Assembly: GCA_003511165.1 (NCBI GenBank)
Contig: DOJW01000004.1
Location: 124,001-188,000, forward strand
Reading direction: 5' to 3'
DNA: 64,000 nt
Source: Candidatus Dependentiae bacterium
GTDB taxonomy: Bacteria > Babelota > Babeliae > Babelales > UBA12411
How positions within the stretch are numbered: the stretch's first letter is position 1; each line of letters opens with the position of its first letter. A program made the position numbers and the translations under genes. The notes beneath the pieces were generated by a model that was given only the letters and a program-made list of their open reading frames with translations, was not told the origin of the DNA and made no database searches. Below are positions 1-8,955 of the stretch, in pieces.

Positions 1-68
1 TGATATTTAGCTATAGAAAATAACTCTTTTTCACCACTGATCTTTGTAACATAAAATTTTCTTTCCAT
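1..68 (-). CDS. 5' end of a gene, possible ATP-cone domain protein (partial)
   Basis: An ATG read leftwards at 68 is preceded by a good ribosome-binding site (AAAGGAG at 80-74 on the minus strand), and the frame stays open to the window edge (22 codons). The peptide starts MERKFYVTKISGEKELFS. This resembles the start of an ATP-cone domain, the nucleotide-binding module of NrdR, ribonucleotide reductases and some nucleases, where a V-T-K-x-S/D-G-x-x-E-x-F pattern is usual. With only 22 residues the family call is tentative; the gene itself is well supported by the start and ribosome-binding site. It is divergent from polA, with about 195 bp of AT-rich DNA between them. Confidence 0.5.
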   Translation of the reverse strand, partial: MERKFYVTKISGEKELFSIAKY

Positions 69-264
69 AATTTCTCCTTTTTTAATTATTCGGAAATTTT
101 TTATATGTTACAAAAACTCAAAAGACAAAATCGATTAATTTAGAAATTATAAAAAATTAAATAAAACTTTCAAAAAATATATCTAAAATTTTTTAAAGTA
201 TAGCCATTAAAACTCTTCTTAAATACAATGTGGAGAAATATAAAAATTTTAGAAAGGTGTTTTT

Positions 265-3000
265 ATGCACAGAATAAAAAAAGATGCGATTTTTCTCATT
301 GATGGATCTTCATTTTTATACAGAGCATTTTATGCTCTAAAACCTCTTCATACAGCCAAAGGATTAACGGTACAGGCGGTTTTTGGATTTTGCCGAATGA
401 TAAAAAAATTAATTGACGATTATAACCCACAAAAAATAGTTCTAGTTTGGGATACAAAAGGCAAAACGTTCCGCTCCGAAATATTTGAAGAATACAAAGC
501 AACAAGGCAAAAAGCACCCTCTGATTTGATAGAACAAAAAAAATTAATTGTAGAATTTGCAGATATTATCAAATTGCCTCAGATATTCAAAGAGGGGTAT
601 GAAGCCGATGATCTTATTGCATCAATCGCTGCAGAAAACGAAGATCATGAAACAATTATCGTTTCACCGGATAAAGATTTACAACAACTGATTGATAAAA
701 GAGTTTTGGTTTTTGATCCATTTAAAAGAATTGTAATCGATAAAGATGATTTTCAAAAAATAAATAATTTCCCCCCAGAAAGAACAATTTTGTACCATTC
801 GATTTTAGGAGATGCTTCGGATAATATCCCAGGTGTAAGCGGAATCGGCAAAAAAGGCGCACAAGAACTAGCGGAGCAATTTAAAAGCCTAGATGATCTT
901 TACGAAAATTTAGAAAAAGTAAAAAGCGAAAGCTTAAGAAAAAAACTGCACGAACAAAAAGATTTGGCATTTTTAAGTGAAAAGCTTTTTACACTGAAAA
1001 TAATAAAAACGCACATTAAAGAAAAAGATCTGCAATTCGATGCCAAAAACTGGAACAATGCATATGATTTTTTTGCCAAATTAAATTTTGAAAGTTTATT
1101 AAAAGGTGTTAAAAATCCAAATGAAACGCCGAAAAAAAACCAAGAAGGCCAACTTTCAATATTCGGTGGAGAAAAAAAGGAAACAAAAGAGTGGAAATTA
1201 ATTGTTGTTCAAGAAGAAGATCAACTTGATTCTTTAATTAAAGATTTAAAAAATTGTGAAACTTTTGCATTCGATACAGAAACGACAGGCCTCAAACCGC
1301 TAGAAGATGACCTTGTTGGTATTTCATTTGCATTCGACAACAAAAAAGCTTTTTATATTCCGCTAAAGCATCAAACCGAAGAAAAACAACTCGATAGAAA
1401 AATGGTATTAGAAAAATTAAAGCCGATACTTGAAAACAAAAAAATAGAAAAAATTTTACATCATGCCAAATTCGATGAATTAGTTTTATGGCAATTTGGA
1501 GTTGATACTAAGGGAGTAGTTTTTGATTCATTAATCGCTGCGGCACTACTCAAAAAAGAAGGCGAAAAAATCAATCTTAAAATTTTATCTCTTAGATATT
1601 TAGATGAACCAATGGCAACATTTGCAGACATAATGGATAAAAAATATAAAACATTTGCAGAAGTTCCGCTATCAATAGGTGCTAAATATGGCGCTTATGA
1701 TTCACTTCAAACATTTAAACTAAAACCGCTTTTGGAAAAAGAATTAAAAGCGGAGCCATCATTAAAAAAAGCTTTTGAAAATATCGAAATGCCAATTTCA
1801 CAGATTTTATTTAAAATGGAACGCACTGGAATCAAGCTTGACGTTGAAATAATAAAAGAAATAGCAAAAGAATTAAATAAAGAATTAAACAAACTCGAAG
1901 CTAAAATTTTGGCAAACATTGAGCATCATGGTAAAGAAATAAATCTAAATTCGCCAAAGCAGATTGAAGTTTTGCTTTTTGATTCACTAAAACTTCCAGT
2001 AGTTAAAAAAAGTCGCGAAGGACGTCGCTCAACAGATCAAGAAGTTCTCGAAGAGTTAAGCAAAATTCATCCAATACCAGGTTTAATATTGCGCTATCGT
2101 GAACTGTTCAAATTAAAAAGCGGATATTTAGAACCGCTTCCACTTGTAATAAATCCAAAAACAAACAGAATTCATACAACATTCAACCAAACAGATGTTG
2201 CAACTGGAAGACTTTCTAGCAACAATCCAAATTTACAAAATATTCCCGCAGCGGAAGGATATGGAATGAAAATCCGATCTGCATTTGAAGCGGGAAGAGG
2301 TAATATTTTTATATCTGCCGATTATTCTCAGATTGATTTGCGAGTACTAGCACATTTAACAAAAGACAACGCGCTGCAAAAAGCATTTTTGGAATACCGC
2401 GATATTCACACACAAACAGCTTCTCAAATTTTTGGAGTAGGGGAGAATGAAGTTACACAAGAGCAAAGACAAATTGGTAAAAGAATAAACTTCAGTATTA
2501 TTTATGGACTAACACCTTTTGGATTATCTAAAGATTTGGGTATCAAACCAAGCGAGGCAAAAATATATATCGCAAAATATTTTGAGCAATATCCCAAAGT
2601 AGCTGTTTGGATGGATAAAGTTGTCGAAGAAGCAAAAAAAAAAGGATATGTAGAAACAGTTTTTGGCAAAAGAAGATATGTTGCAGATTTGCATGAACAA
2701 AATAAACATGTGTATGAAGCAGCAAGAAGAGTGACAATTAATACTCCAGTGCAAGGAACATCCGCAGAAATTATTAAACTTGCGATGATAAAAATAGATC
2801 AAGAACTAGAAAAGCATGACCTTAATGCGAATATGTTACTTCAAATCCACGATGAACTTATCATCGAACTCCCAAAAGAAAATGAGGATAAAGTAACAAA
2901 AATTGTACAAAAATGTATGGAAAATGTAGTCGACTGGGAAATTCCACTTACCGTTGCAATCAGAAGTGGAAAAAATTGGGAGGATGTATCAAAATCATAA
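265..3000 (+). CDS. polA: DNA polymerase I
   Basis: Repair and Okazaki-fragment processing polymerase, 911 residues (E. coli has 928). An N-terminal 5' nuclease domain covers about 1-280 (LIDGSSFLYRAFYAL near the start). A 3'-5' exonuclease domain covers about 305-490 and keeps its acidic residues: D337 and E339 (FDTET), D404 and D479. The polymerase domain has motif A at about 684-693 with catalytic D686, motif B (RQIGKRINFSIIYG) and motif C (HDE at 862-864). All three activities therefore look intact. The residue after DYSQI in motif A is Asp691 where Glu is usual. AGAAAGG lies upstream of the ATG. It stands alone, followed by 287 bp before rpmA. Confidence 0.97.
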   Translation: MHRIKKDAIFLIDGSSFLYRAFYALKPLHTAKGLTVQAVFGFCRMIKKLIDDYNPQKIVLVWDTKGKTFRSEIFEEYKATRQKAPSDLIEQKKLIVEFADIIKLPQIFKEGYEADDLIASIAAENEDHETIIVSPDKDLQQLIDKRVLVFDPFKRIVIDKDDFQKINNFPPERTILYHSILGDASDNIPGVSGIGKKGAQELAEQFKSLDDLYENLEKVKSESLRKKLHEQKDLAFLSEKLFTLKIIKTHIKEKDLQFDAKNWNNAYDFFAKLNFESLLKGVKNPNETPKKNQEGQLSIFGGEKKETKEWKLIVVQEEDQLDSLIKDLKNCETFAFDTETTGLKPLEDDLVGISFAFDNKKAFYIPLKHQTEEKQLDRKMVLEKLKPILENKKIEKILHHAKFDELVLWQFGVDTKGVVFDSLIAAALLKKEGEKINLKILSLRYLDEPMATFADIMDKKYKTFAEVPLSIGAKYGAYDSLQTFKLKPLLEKELKAEPSLKKAFENIEMPISQILFKMERTGIKLDVEIIKEIAKELNKELNKLEAKILANIEHHGKEINLNSPKQIEVLLFDSLKLPVVKKSREGRRSTDQEVLEELSKIHPIPGLILRYRELFKLKSGYLEPLPLVINPKTNRIHTTFNQTDVATGRLSSNNPNLQNIPAAEGYGMKIRSAFEAGRGNIFISADYSQIDLRVLAHLTKDNALQKAFLEYRDIHTQTASQIFGVGENEVTQEQRQIGKRINFSIIYGLTPFGLSKDLGIKPSEAKIYIAKYFEQYPKVAVWMDKVVEEAKKKGYVETVFGKRRYVADLHEQNKHVYEAARRVTINTPVQGTSAEIIKLAMIKIDQELEKHDLNANMLLQIHDELIIELPKENEDKVTKIVQKCMENVVDWEIPLTVAIRSGKNWEDVSKS

Positions 3001-3237
3001 AAAATCGCGTTTTTTTAACAAAAAAGTTATTTTTATGAATATTTTGAAAAGTTATATTTGATTTTTTTTGATTTTTATTTTAAATCTACTGTTAGCAATT
3101 GACTTTTGATGGATAAACATGCAGAATGAAAAACATCTAAAAAGAAGGTAAAACAGCTTGAAATCCCTTAATAATTCATTACTCTTCTTAAAGTCATTGT
3201 TCTAATGGAAATAAAAATTCAAAATGTTTTTAGTAGT

Positions 3238-3254
3238 GTATAAGTTTAATTTAA
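3238..3254 (+). promoter_or_regulatory. Promoter-like motif upstream of rpmA, shared with rho
   Basis: GTATAAGTTTAATT occurs here, 34 bp upstream of the rpmA start, and again upstream of rho at 4673-4686. TATAAG could serve as an extended -10 element. No convincing -35 box is seen in either place. Promoter function is inferred from the repetition and position. Confidence 0.4.
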
Positions 3255-3287
3255 ATCATTTAATACGATTTTATATCGGGAGCTACG

Positions 3288-3551
3288 ATGGCAACGAGTA
3301 AATCCGGCGGTTCTACGTCAAATGGTCGCGATAGTATAGGCAAACGTTTAGGTTGTAAAAGATTCGATAACCAATTTGTTAATTGCGGCGAAATTTTAGT
3401 CAGACAAAGAGGAACAAAAGTAAATCCAGGAAATAATGTAAAAAGAGGAAAAGATGATACACTTTTTGCAATAAAACCAGGTTTTGTAAAATACTATTCC
3501 GGTTTTAAAGGCAGAAAATTTGTTAAAATCTTAGAAAAGTTAGAAGCTTAA
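3288..3551 (+). CDS. rpmA: 50S ribosomal protein L27
   Basis: Ribosomal large-subunit protein near the peptidyl-transferase centre. The 87-residue product has the family start MATSKSGGSTSNGRDS, then GKRLGCKRF and ILVRQRGTKVNPG, and is of normal length. There is no N-terminal leader needing Prp cleavage (a firmicute feature), so the Met-Ala start is mature-like. A ribosome-binding site (GGGAG) lies just before the ATG. L27 usually sits beside rplU (L21) and obg. Here it is between polA and secF instead, so the classical operon is broken up. Confidence 0.97.
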   Translation: MATSKSGGSTSNGRDSIGKRLGCKRFDNQFVNCGEILVRQRGTKVNPGNNVKRGKDDTLFAIKPGFVKYYSGFKGRKFVKILEKLEA

Positions 3552-3646
3552 ATTTCCAAAATTCATTAAATCCAAAAACTTCATGTTAAATCAAATTGTA
3601 ATAGGTAGTTATGATAGTCATGTTTATTAAAAATAGAGAGTAGCTC

Positions 3647-4564
3647 ATGATTGATTTCTTAAAATATCGTTATTTTTTCGTTTTTTGGTCTGCTTTGTTA
3701 TTAGCAGTTGGAATAGTTGTAGGCAGTTATAATTACTACAAATCAGGAAATGTGTTTCAATATCACATTGATTTTGTAGGCGGTACTGAATTAAATGTAA
3801 ATTTTGAAAATCCTATCAAAATTTCCGAGTTCAGATCTGCATTAGACAGTAGCCACTGGACAGACTTGTCTATCCAATCTATCGGAACAGCAAATTCTGA
3901 AAACAAATACAAAGAATTCGTAGTTCGAACAAAGGACACATCTGACAATATTGAACACAAATTTTTGGATGATGTTAACGCAAAAATAACATCTAATAAA
4001 GTTACAATATCAGGTGTTTCAAGAGTTGGTGCTGAAGTCGGTAAAGATATTAAAACGAATGCAATCATCGCAGTTATATTAGCTCTTTTGATAATTTTAT
4101 TTTACATTGCACTTCGCTCAAAATATCGCTTTGGGGTTGGCGCAGTAGCATCGCTTATACATGATTTACTTGCAGTTATGGTTATCATCATGCTTTTAGG
4201 CGAACAAATATCAATATCAGTCATGGCTGCCGTTTTATCAGTTCTTGGTTATTCTCTGCATGACACAATTATTATTTTCAGCAGAATCAGAGAGAACTTT
4301 AAGAAGATGAAGGGTAAGTCAGAGTTTGAAATAGCAAATATTAGTATCAATCAAACTCTTAATAGAACATTACTTACAAGTTTTGCAACATTATTAACTA
4401 TCGTTGCAATTTTAATTTTTGGAGGAGAAATTCTTAGAGGTTTTGCAATTGTTATGTTCGTCGGAATTATCGTTGGAACATACTCTTCCATTTACATTGC
4501 AAGTCCAGTTATGCTTGCAATCAAATCAAAATCTTCAGAAATCTCATCTTCATCAATCAAATAA
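3647..4564 (+). CDS. secF: Protein translocase subunit SecF
   Basis: Inner-membrane accessory subunit of the Sec translocon, which uses the ion gradient to help pull proteins out. The 305-residue product has an N-terminal membrane segment (about 8-27), a periplasmic part opening with the family motif DFVGGTELNV, and five C-terminal membrane segments. The conserved stretch SVLGYSLHDTIIIFSRIREN is close to the SecF signature VxGYSxNDTVVxFDRxRE. Its partner secD is normally directly upstream but is not in this window, so secD and secF are separated. A strong hairpin follows the gene. Confidence 0.95.
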   Translation: MIDFLKYRYFFVFWSALLLAVGIVVGSYNYYKSGNVFQYHIDFVGGTELNVNFENPIKISEFRSALDSSHWTDLSIQSIGTANSENKYKEFVVRTKDTSDNIEHKFLDDVNAKITSNKVTISGVSRVGAEVGKDIKTNAIIAVILALLIILFYIALRSKYRFGVGAVASLIHDLLAVMVIIMLLGEQISISVMAAVLSVLGYSLHDTIIIFSRIRENFKKMKGKSEFEIANISINQTLNRTLLTSFATLLTIVAILIFGGEILRGFAIVMFVGIIVGTYSSIYIASPVMLAIKSKSSEISSSSIK

Positions 4565-4576
4565 AATATATCTACT

Positions 4577-4606
4577 ATCACAAAAGGTGTAACAACCTTT
4601 TGTGAT
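4577..4606 (+). terminator. Hairpin terminator after secF
   Basis: A perfect 12-bp stem (ATCACAAAAGGT at 4577-4588 pairing with 4595-4606) encloses a 6-base loop. It starts 13 bp after the secF stop. The downstream T-run is weak (TGGCCTTTTGG), so termination may be partial or Rho-assisted. Confidence 0.6.
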
Positions 4607-4672
4607 GGCCTTTTGGGGGTTATTAAAATTTCTGTATTCTTTTAAATCAATTAATTTATGTTGTTTTCAATT

Positions 4673-4686
4673 GTATAAGTTTAATT
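4673..4686 (+). promoter_or_regulatory. Promoter-like motif upstream of rho, shared with rpmA
   Basis: Second copy of GTATAAGTTTAATT, 17 bp before the rho start codon and just after the secF hairpin. If TATAAG is a -10 element, the rho leader would be only about 20 nt. The identity to the rpmA copy is seen directly; the function is inferred. Confidence 0.4.
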
Positions 4687-4702
4687 CAATTCTAAGGTTA
4701 TT

Positions 4703-6223
4703 ATGGCAAAAACAAATTTATCTACGGAGTCTGTAGAAAAACTAAATGACGAAAAAAAAGAAACTACATCTAATGATGTGAACACTCCTAGCGATAAAAA
4801 AACACCTAATCATTCTAAAACCACAAAAGCGGAAAAAATAGAAGTTAAATCTGTCGAAACAAAAGGGATATCAGATTTGGAAAATAAAATAAAAGAAACT
4901 CCACAAGAAATTATTGGAGCTGATGAAAATAACACAGTGGAATCAGAAAATAATGGGGTAAAAAAATCTATCAATGTCCAAGAGTTAAAAGAGATGGAAA
5001 TAATGAAGCTAACGGAATATGCGAAAAGCTTAAATATTCCAAATGTTAGCTCAATGAAAAAACAAGAAATTATTTTCAAAATTCTTGAATCTCAATCCGA
5101 CCAACGAGTAGAAATTTATGGAGAGGGTGTTTTAGAAAGACTTCCTGATGGATTCGGTTTTTTAAGATCACCAAAATTCAATTATATGCCAGGTCCAGAT
5201 GATATCTACGTTTCACCAATTCATATAAAACGTTTTGGACTTAGAACTGGAGATGTTATCAAAGGTATGATTCGCAAACCTAAAGAATCAGAAAAATATT
5301 TCGCTATTCAAAGAATTGATAGCGTAAATTTTCTTTCACCACTAGCAGCTGCAAACAAAATAATTTTTGAAAATCTAACACCTCTTTTCCCTAAGGAAAG
5401 ATTCAATTTAGAATTTTCGCCTACTGTATACTCAACAAGAATTATGGATATTTTAACTCCAGTCGGTAAAGGACAGAGAGGACTTATCGTTGCTCCTCCT
5501 AAAACTGGTAAAACCATTCTTCTCAAAGAGATTGCAAACAGCATTGTCAAAAATCATCCAGAAGCAATTTTGATAATATTATTAATTGATGAACGACCAG
5601 AAGAAGTAACAGATATGCAACGTTCGGTCAAAGCAGAAGTCATTAGCTCAACTTTCGACGAATCTGCATCAAGACATATTCAAGTTGCTGAAATGGTAAT
5701 CGAAAAAGCAAAACGACTTGTTGAAAGCGGATACGATGTAGTGGTTCTGCTAGATTCTATCACAAGACTTGCAAGAGCTTACAACACAGTTTCCCCTGCG
5801 TCTGGCAAAGTTTTGACCGGTGGTATCGACGCAAATGCGCTTCAAAGACCAAAACGATTTTTCGGAGCTGCTAGAAATTTGGAAGAGGGCGGATCTCTTA
5901 CTATTTTGGCAACAGCTTTGGTTGAAACTGGCTCAAAAATGGATGATGTTATTTTCGAAGAGTTTAAAGGTACAGGAAACATGGAAATCCATCTTTCCAG
6001 AAAACTTTCTAACAGACGCGTATACCCTGCATTTGATTTACAAGAATCTGGTACACGTCGTGAAGAGTTACTTCTTGGCGAAGATTTTGTTAACAGAGCA
6101 TGGGTCCTGCGAAAGTTCTTGAGCTCAATGAACACAGTCGAAACTATGGAATTTTTGATCGACAAAATTAAGCAAACAAAAACAAATCAAGAGTTCTGGG
6201 AATTGATGAACAAAAAGAAGTAA
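4703..6223 (+). CDS. rho: Transcription termination factor Rho
   Basis: Hexameric RNA helicase that ends transcription. The 506-residue product is about 85 residues longer than the E. coli protein. The extra length is an N-terminal low-complexity Lys/Glu/Asn/Thr-rich stretch (about 1-90). It is followed by a Rho N-terminal helical domain (about 90-130), the cold-shock RNA-binding domain (about 135-215, GFGFLRSPKFNY) and the RecA-like ATPase with Walker A APPKTGKT (K270, T271). Further conserved blocks are LLIDERPEEVTDM, LLDSITRLARAYN and the C-terminal SGTRREELLL. Disordered N-terminal extensions are common in Rho of several phyla. A strong terminator follows. Confidence 0.97.
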   Translation: MAKTNLSTESVEKLNDEKKETTSNDVNTPSDKKTPNHSKTTKAEKIEVKSVETKGISDLENKIKETPQEIIGADENNTVESENNGVKKSINVQELKEMEIMKLTEYAKSLNIPNVSSMKKQEIIFKILESQSDQRVEIYGEGVLERLPDGFGFLRSPKFNYMPGPDDIYVSPIHIKRFGLRTGDVIKGMIRKPKESEKYFAIQRIDSVNFLSPLAAANKIIFENLTPLFPKERFNLEFSPTVYSTRIMDILTPVGKGQRGLIVAPPKTGKTILLKEIANSIVKNHPEAILIILLIDERPEEVTDMQRSVKAEVISSTFDESASRHIQVAEMVIEKAKRLVESGYDVVVLLDSITRLARAYNTVSPASGKVLTGGIDANALQRPKRFFGAARNLEEGGSLTILATALVETGSKMDDVIFEEFKGTGNMEIHLSRKLSNRRVYPAFDLQESGTRREELLLGEDFVNRAWVLRKFLSSMNTVETMEFLIDKIKQTKTNQEFWELMNKKK

Positions 6224-6250
6224 ATATTTATTTTCTTTTTAAAAACTACA

Positions 6251-6292
6251 AAACAAAAAAGGCAGGCTTTTATCAGCTTGCCTTTTTTGTTT
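6251..6292 (+). terminator. Rho-independent terminator after rho
   Basis: A 17-bp stem (6251-6267 with 6276-6292, one mismatch) has a GC core GGCAGGC/GCTTGCC and an A-rich left and T-rich right flank. It starts 28 bp after the rho stop codon, a classic intrinsic terminator layout. Confidence 0.85.
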
Positions 6293-6414
6293 GAATTAAT
6301 TGGGTTATCTCTTAAAAATTATTCCTATTTTTTTAAAATTTGGATTTTATATTTTTAAATCATTTTATTTAGTTTAATTCTTCTTCCGTTTATTTCATCT
6401 ATTTTTTTATTTCT

Positions 6415-6857
6415 AGCTGCTCCCGCAGAGGATGAAAGGAGATTTTGACGCAAAAACCTCCTTTCATCCTCCATGCACCAAAAGAGCACTTTTGGATTTC
6501 CTTACCGCGCAATACTCCTTGGGATACGGAATTCTATTTAATTAAAATTAAACAGAATTCCGTACTCCAAGACGAACATCTTTGCGCGGGATCAGACTTT
6601 TACATTTATATTAACGTTCCGATATTTTTCTAAATTTGAATTGTTGAAAAATTTAGAAAAACGTCTTTATGAGAATGTAGGATTCCAAATAAGCGCTATC
6701 TGTTTGAACCCGCCTTCACTAAAGTTATGGCGGGCTGGCTGCTGTCCAGTTTTACGGGATGCAGGAGTTTAGCGCGTAGAGAGATTACAAAGAAACCTCT
6801 TTGTTTTGGGGATCCAAGGGTGCTCAAATTCAGCACCCTTGGCCCGTGCGGGCAGCA
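6415..6857. other. Chain of strong hairpins closed by a terminal stem; candidate structured RNA or element
   Basis: This gene-free 440-bp stretch is visibly richer in G and C than its surroundings and holds consecutive inverted repeats. They are 6428-6441/6458-6471 (14 bp, perfect), 6478-6484/6489-6495 (7 bp), 6518-6535/6554-6571 (18 bp, two mismatches, with an outer 8-bp pair 6505-6512/6582-6589) and 6625-6637/6649-6661 (13 bp). Further ones are 6709-6714/6729-6734, 6788-6793/6798-6803 and 6814-6824/6832-6842 (11 bp, perfect). The outer ends 6416-6427 and 6847-6856 also pair (10 bp with a 2-base bulge), so the whole can fold as one domain. I see none of the signatures of RNase P RNA, tmRNA or SRP RNA. 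A structured RNA, a terminal-repeat element or a mobile-element remnant are all possible. Confidence 0.6.
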
Positions 6858-7020
6858 CCTTTGATAAAAGAAAATTTAAAAAACAAACGTTAAAACAGAA
6901 TTGAAATACTAAAACCAAAGATAAAAATAAATTATAAAATTAAATATTAAATTATTGACTTAAAGGAACTTTTACCTCCACTCTTTTAAATAAATTTTTA
7001 GAAAAAAAAGGAAGCTTCTA

Positions 7021-8946
7021 ATGAAAAAATTTAATTTAAAAATCTACATCTCGCTTCTAATCATAACAACGTTATTTATCTACTCACTTTTAAATGCAGG
7101 CAACATTGTTTACAATCTTGCTGGTGGAGTTTTAGATCTAACATCCACCCAATCTTTTTACATTCCCGCTGGTGACAGTTACACCATAAAAAATGGACAA
7201 GTAAATAATATATTGGCAAACAGCATCATCATGCATGACTCTACGTCTCAATTAATTTTACAAAATGTTACGCTTTGCTTAAATAACGATTACACAATGA
7301 CTCAAGGCTCGATGCTTGTAAAAGGCGATTGTGAAATTGCAAGTAATAATTATAAATTCACAACTCAAGGGCATTATATTTTGATCGATGACAATGCAAC
7401 GCTCAAATTTAACAATACTACTTTTGTCATGCAACCAACTCAAAAAAATGTAAATCTTGTAATCTTTAGCAATAATCTTTCGAATTTGTATCTTTTGGAT
7501 TCGACTTTAAAAGTAGATTATATCGATGGCGGCTCGACCATCTCTTGCGACAATTGCCCAGTTTTTGCTGGCGGCAAATTAATAATAGATGGTAATTGTA
7601 CAGTCGATAATGCATCAACTTACACTATGAATGCGCTCCAACTTGGAGTCAGCCTCACTGCAGAAGATTGTGTTCTACAAATTAAAGATGGATCAGAACT
7701 TACAATTAACAATGCAGGAATGATCATCAACAATGCTGCAACAAACAGCTTGGACCTTTCCGGTGGAAATGGGGTAATAAATATAAACTCCGGTGCAAAT
7801 TTCGAAGTATTAAATTCAATGGATCTAGATAGTTCTTCTTTAGATTTTAATTTTACAAGTACAAACTTTTTCACAGGTACAAGTTTATCTATGTTTAATA
7901 ATACTCTCGGTACAACTCAAACAGTTACCGCTGGAATAGATTGTCAATATATTTCGATAACAACTTCAAATCAATTTATAGCAACAGCAAGCGAAATATA
8001 TGGAAGCCCTGTTACTATCAGAGTCTTTAATTTTAGTGGAGCTTCTGTTACCTCTACTAATTTTGCATCAAGTACATATGACGTTGAATGGAGCCCAGAT
8101 GGTAAATATCTTGCCGCAGGAGGCGACAAAGGAACAGGCAGTTATAGCACTCGGATTTATAGTTTCAATGGTTCACTTTCTGCTATTGCTGGATGTAATA
8201 AGGGCGTTACTAACAATGTACGAAGCATCGCATGGAGTCGTGATGAAAAATATTTAGCTGTTGCAGATGGATATACTGGAACTCCTCGTTATTTAACTAT
8301 TTATGGATTTAATGGAACAACTTTAGACCAAATTACCACAGTAAGTAATGAGACTACCATCTTAAAAGTAGCATGGAGCCCAAACGGCAAATATTTAGCA
8401 GTTGGAAGCTATAGCGACACAGTTCCCAATATACCACTTCGAATATATTCTTTTGATGGTTCAACCTTAACTTTAAAAAGTTCTATTACAGACGCAACCT
8501 TTTATTGCTATTCAATTTCATGGAGCCCTAATGGTAAATATTTATTTTGTGGAACCGGCACAAGTGGTGTCGTAAAGTTGTATTTTTTTGATGGAAATCA
8601 ACTTACGCTTGTAGGAAATGATACTTTATCAAACGTTGTATTTAGTACAGACTGGTGCCCAAAATCCAGCTATGTCATGGCAGCAGATACTGCAAAACAT
8701 TTTAAAATGTGGAAATTTAACGGGTCAACATTAACAACAGCCCATAATAATATTTTAGGATTAGACGTGACGTCTTGTAGGAATAATTATAGCAATACGA
8801 ATGTGATAATAGCGCCTGAACTGAACGCACTTAGCATTTATCCCTTAAATAATTCAAATATTACTTCATACTTATCGCTGCAAGATGCAACTTTGGGGTT
8901 AAATAAAAATATTTCGCTTTGGAATAAAACTATTAAATCGGTATAA
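7021..8946 (+). CDS. Exported beta-propeller (WD40-like) protein, paralogue 1
   Basis: A 641-residue protein of unknown function with a signal peptide (MKKF start, hydrophobic core about 9-25, cleavage near LLNAG). Residues about 28-300 are rich in Asn, Ser, Thr and short beta-strand patterns (QLILQN, TLKFNNTTF), suggesting a beta-helix or adhesin-like domain. From about 350 to 590 a repeat of the form W-S-P-[DN]-G-K-Y-L starts at W357, W405, W452, W501 and W545, each followed by an RIYSF-[ND]-G strand. That is typical of WD40/propeller blades. A short tail (SLQDATLGLNK...) is conserved in all three copies. GGAAG precedes the ATG. It heads a run of three tandem paralogues. Surface or secreted binding is a guess. 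Confidence 0.85.
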   Translation: MKKFNLKIYISLLIITTLFIYSLLNAGNIVYNLAGGVLDLTSTQSFYIPAGDSYTIKNGQVNNILANSIIMHDSTSQLILQNVTLCLNNDYTMTQGSMLVKGDCEIASNNYKFTTQGHYILIDDNATLKFNNTTFVMQPTQKNVNLVIFSNNLSNLYLLDSTLKVDYIDGGSTISCDNCPVFAGGKLIIDGNCTVDNASTYTMNALQLGVSLTAEDCVLQIKDGSELTINNAGMIINNAATNSLDLSGGNGVININSGANFEVLNSMDLDSSSLDFNFTSTNFFTGTSLSMFNNTLGTTQTVTAGIDCQYISITTSNQFIATASEIYGSPVTIRVFNFSGASVTSTNFASSTYDVEWSPDGKYLAAGGDKGTGSYSTRIYSFNGSLSAIAGCNKGVTNNVRSIAWSRDEKYLAVADGYTGTPRYLTIYGFNGTTLDQITTVSNETTILKVAWSPNGKYLAVGSYSDTVPNIPLRIYSFDGSTLTLKSSITDATFYCYSISWSPNGKYLFCGTGTSGVVKLYFFDGNQLTLVGNDTLSNVVFSTDWCPKSSYVMAADTAKHFKMWKFNGSTLTTAHNNILGLDVTSCRNNYSNTNVIIAPELNALSIYPLNNSNITSYLSLQDATLGLNKNISLWNKTIKSV

Positions 8947-8955
8947 GGAAATTTC

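Noticed and set aside
5842..6165. 107-codon minus-strand frame inside rho
   Set aside because: Shadow of the rho coding sequence; rho has all its conserved motifs in the + frame.
6445..6633. 62-codon open frame in the hairpin region
   Set aside because: It begins at a TTG inside the first hairpin with no ribosome-binding site, and its sequence is dictated by the inverted repeats, so it is very unlikely to be a gene.
6415..6857. RNase P RNA, tmRNA or SRP RNA
   Set aside because: I looked on both strands for GAAAGTC/ACAGA (RNase P), a TTCGA T-arm with CCA end (tmRNA) and GGAAGCAGCC (SRP). None is present.
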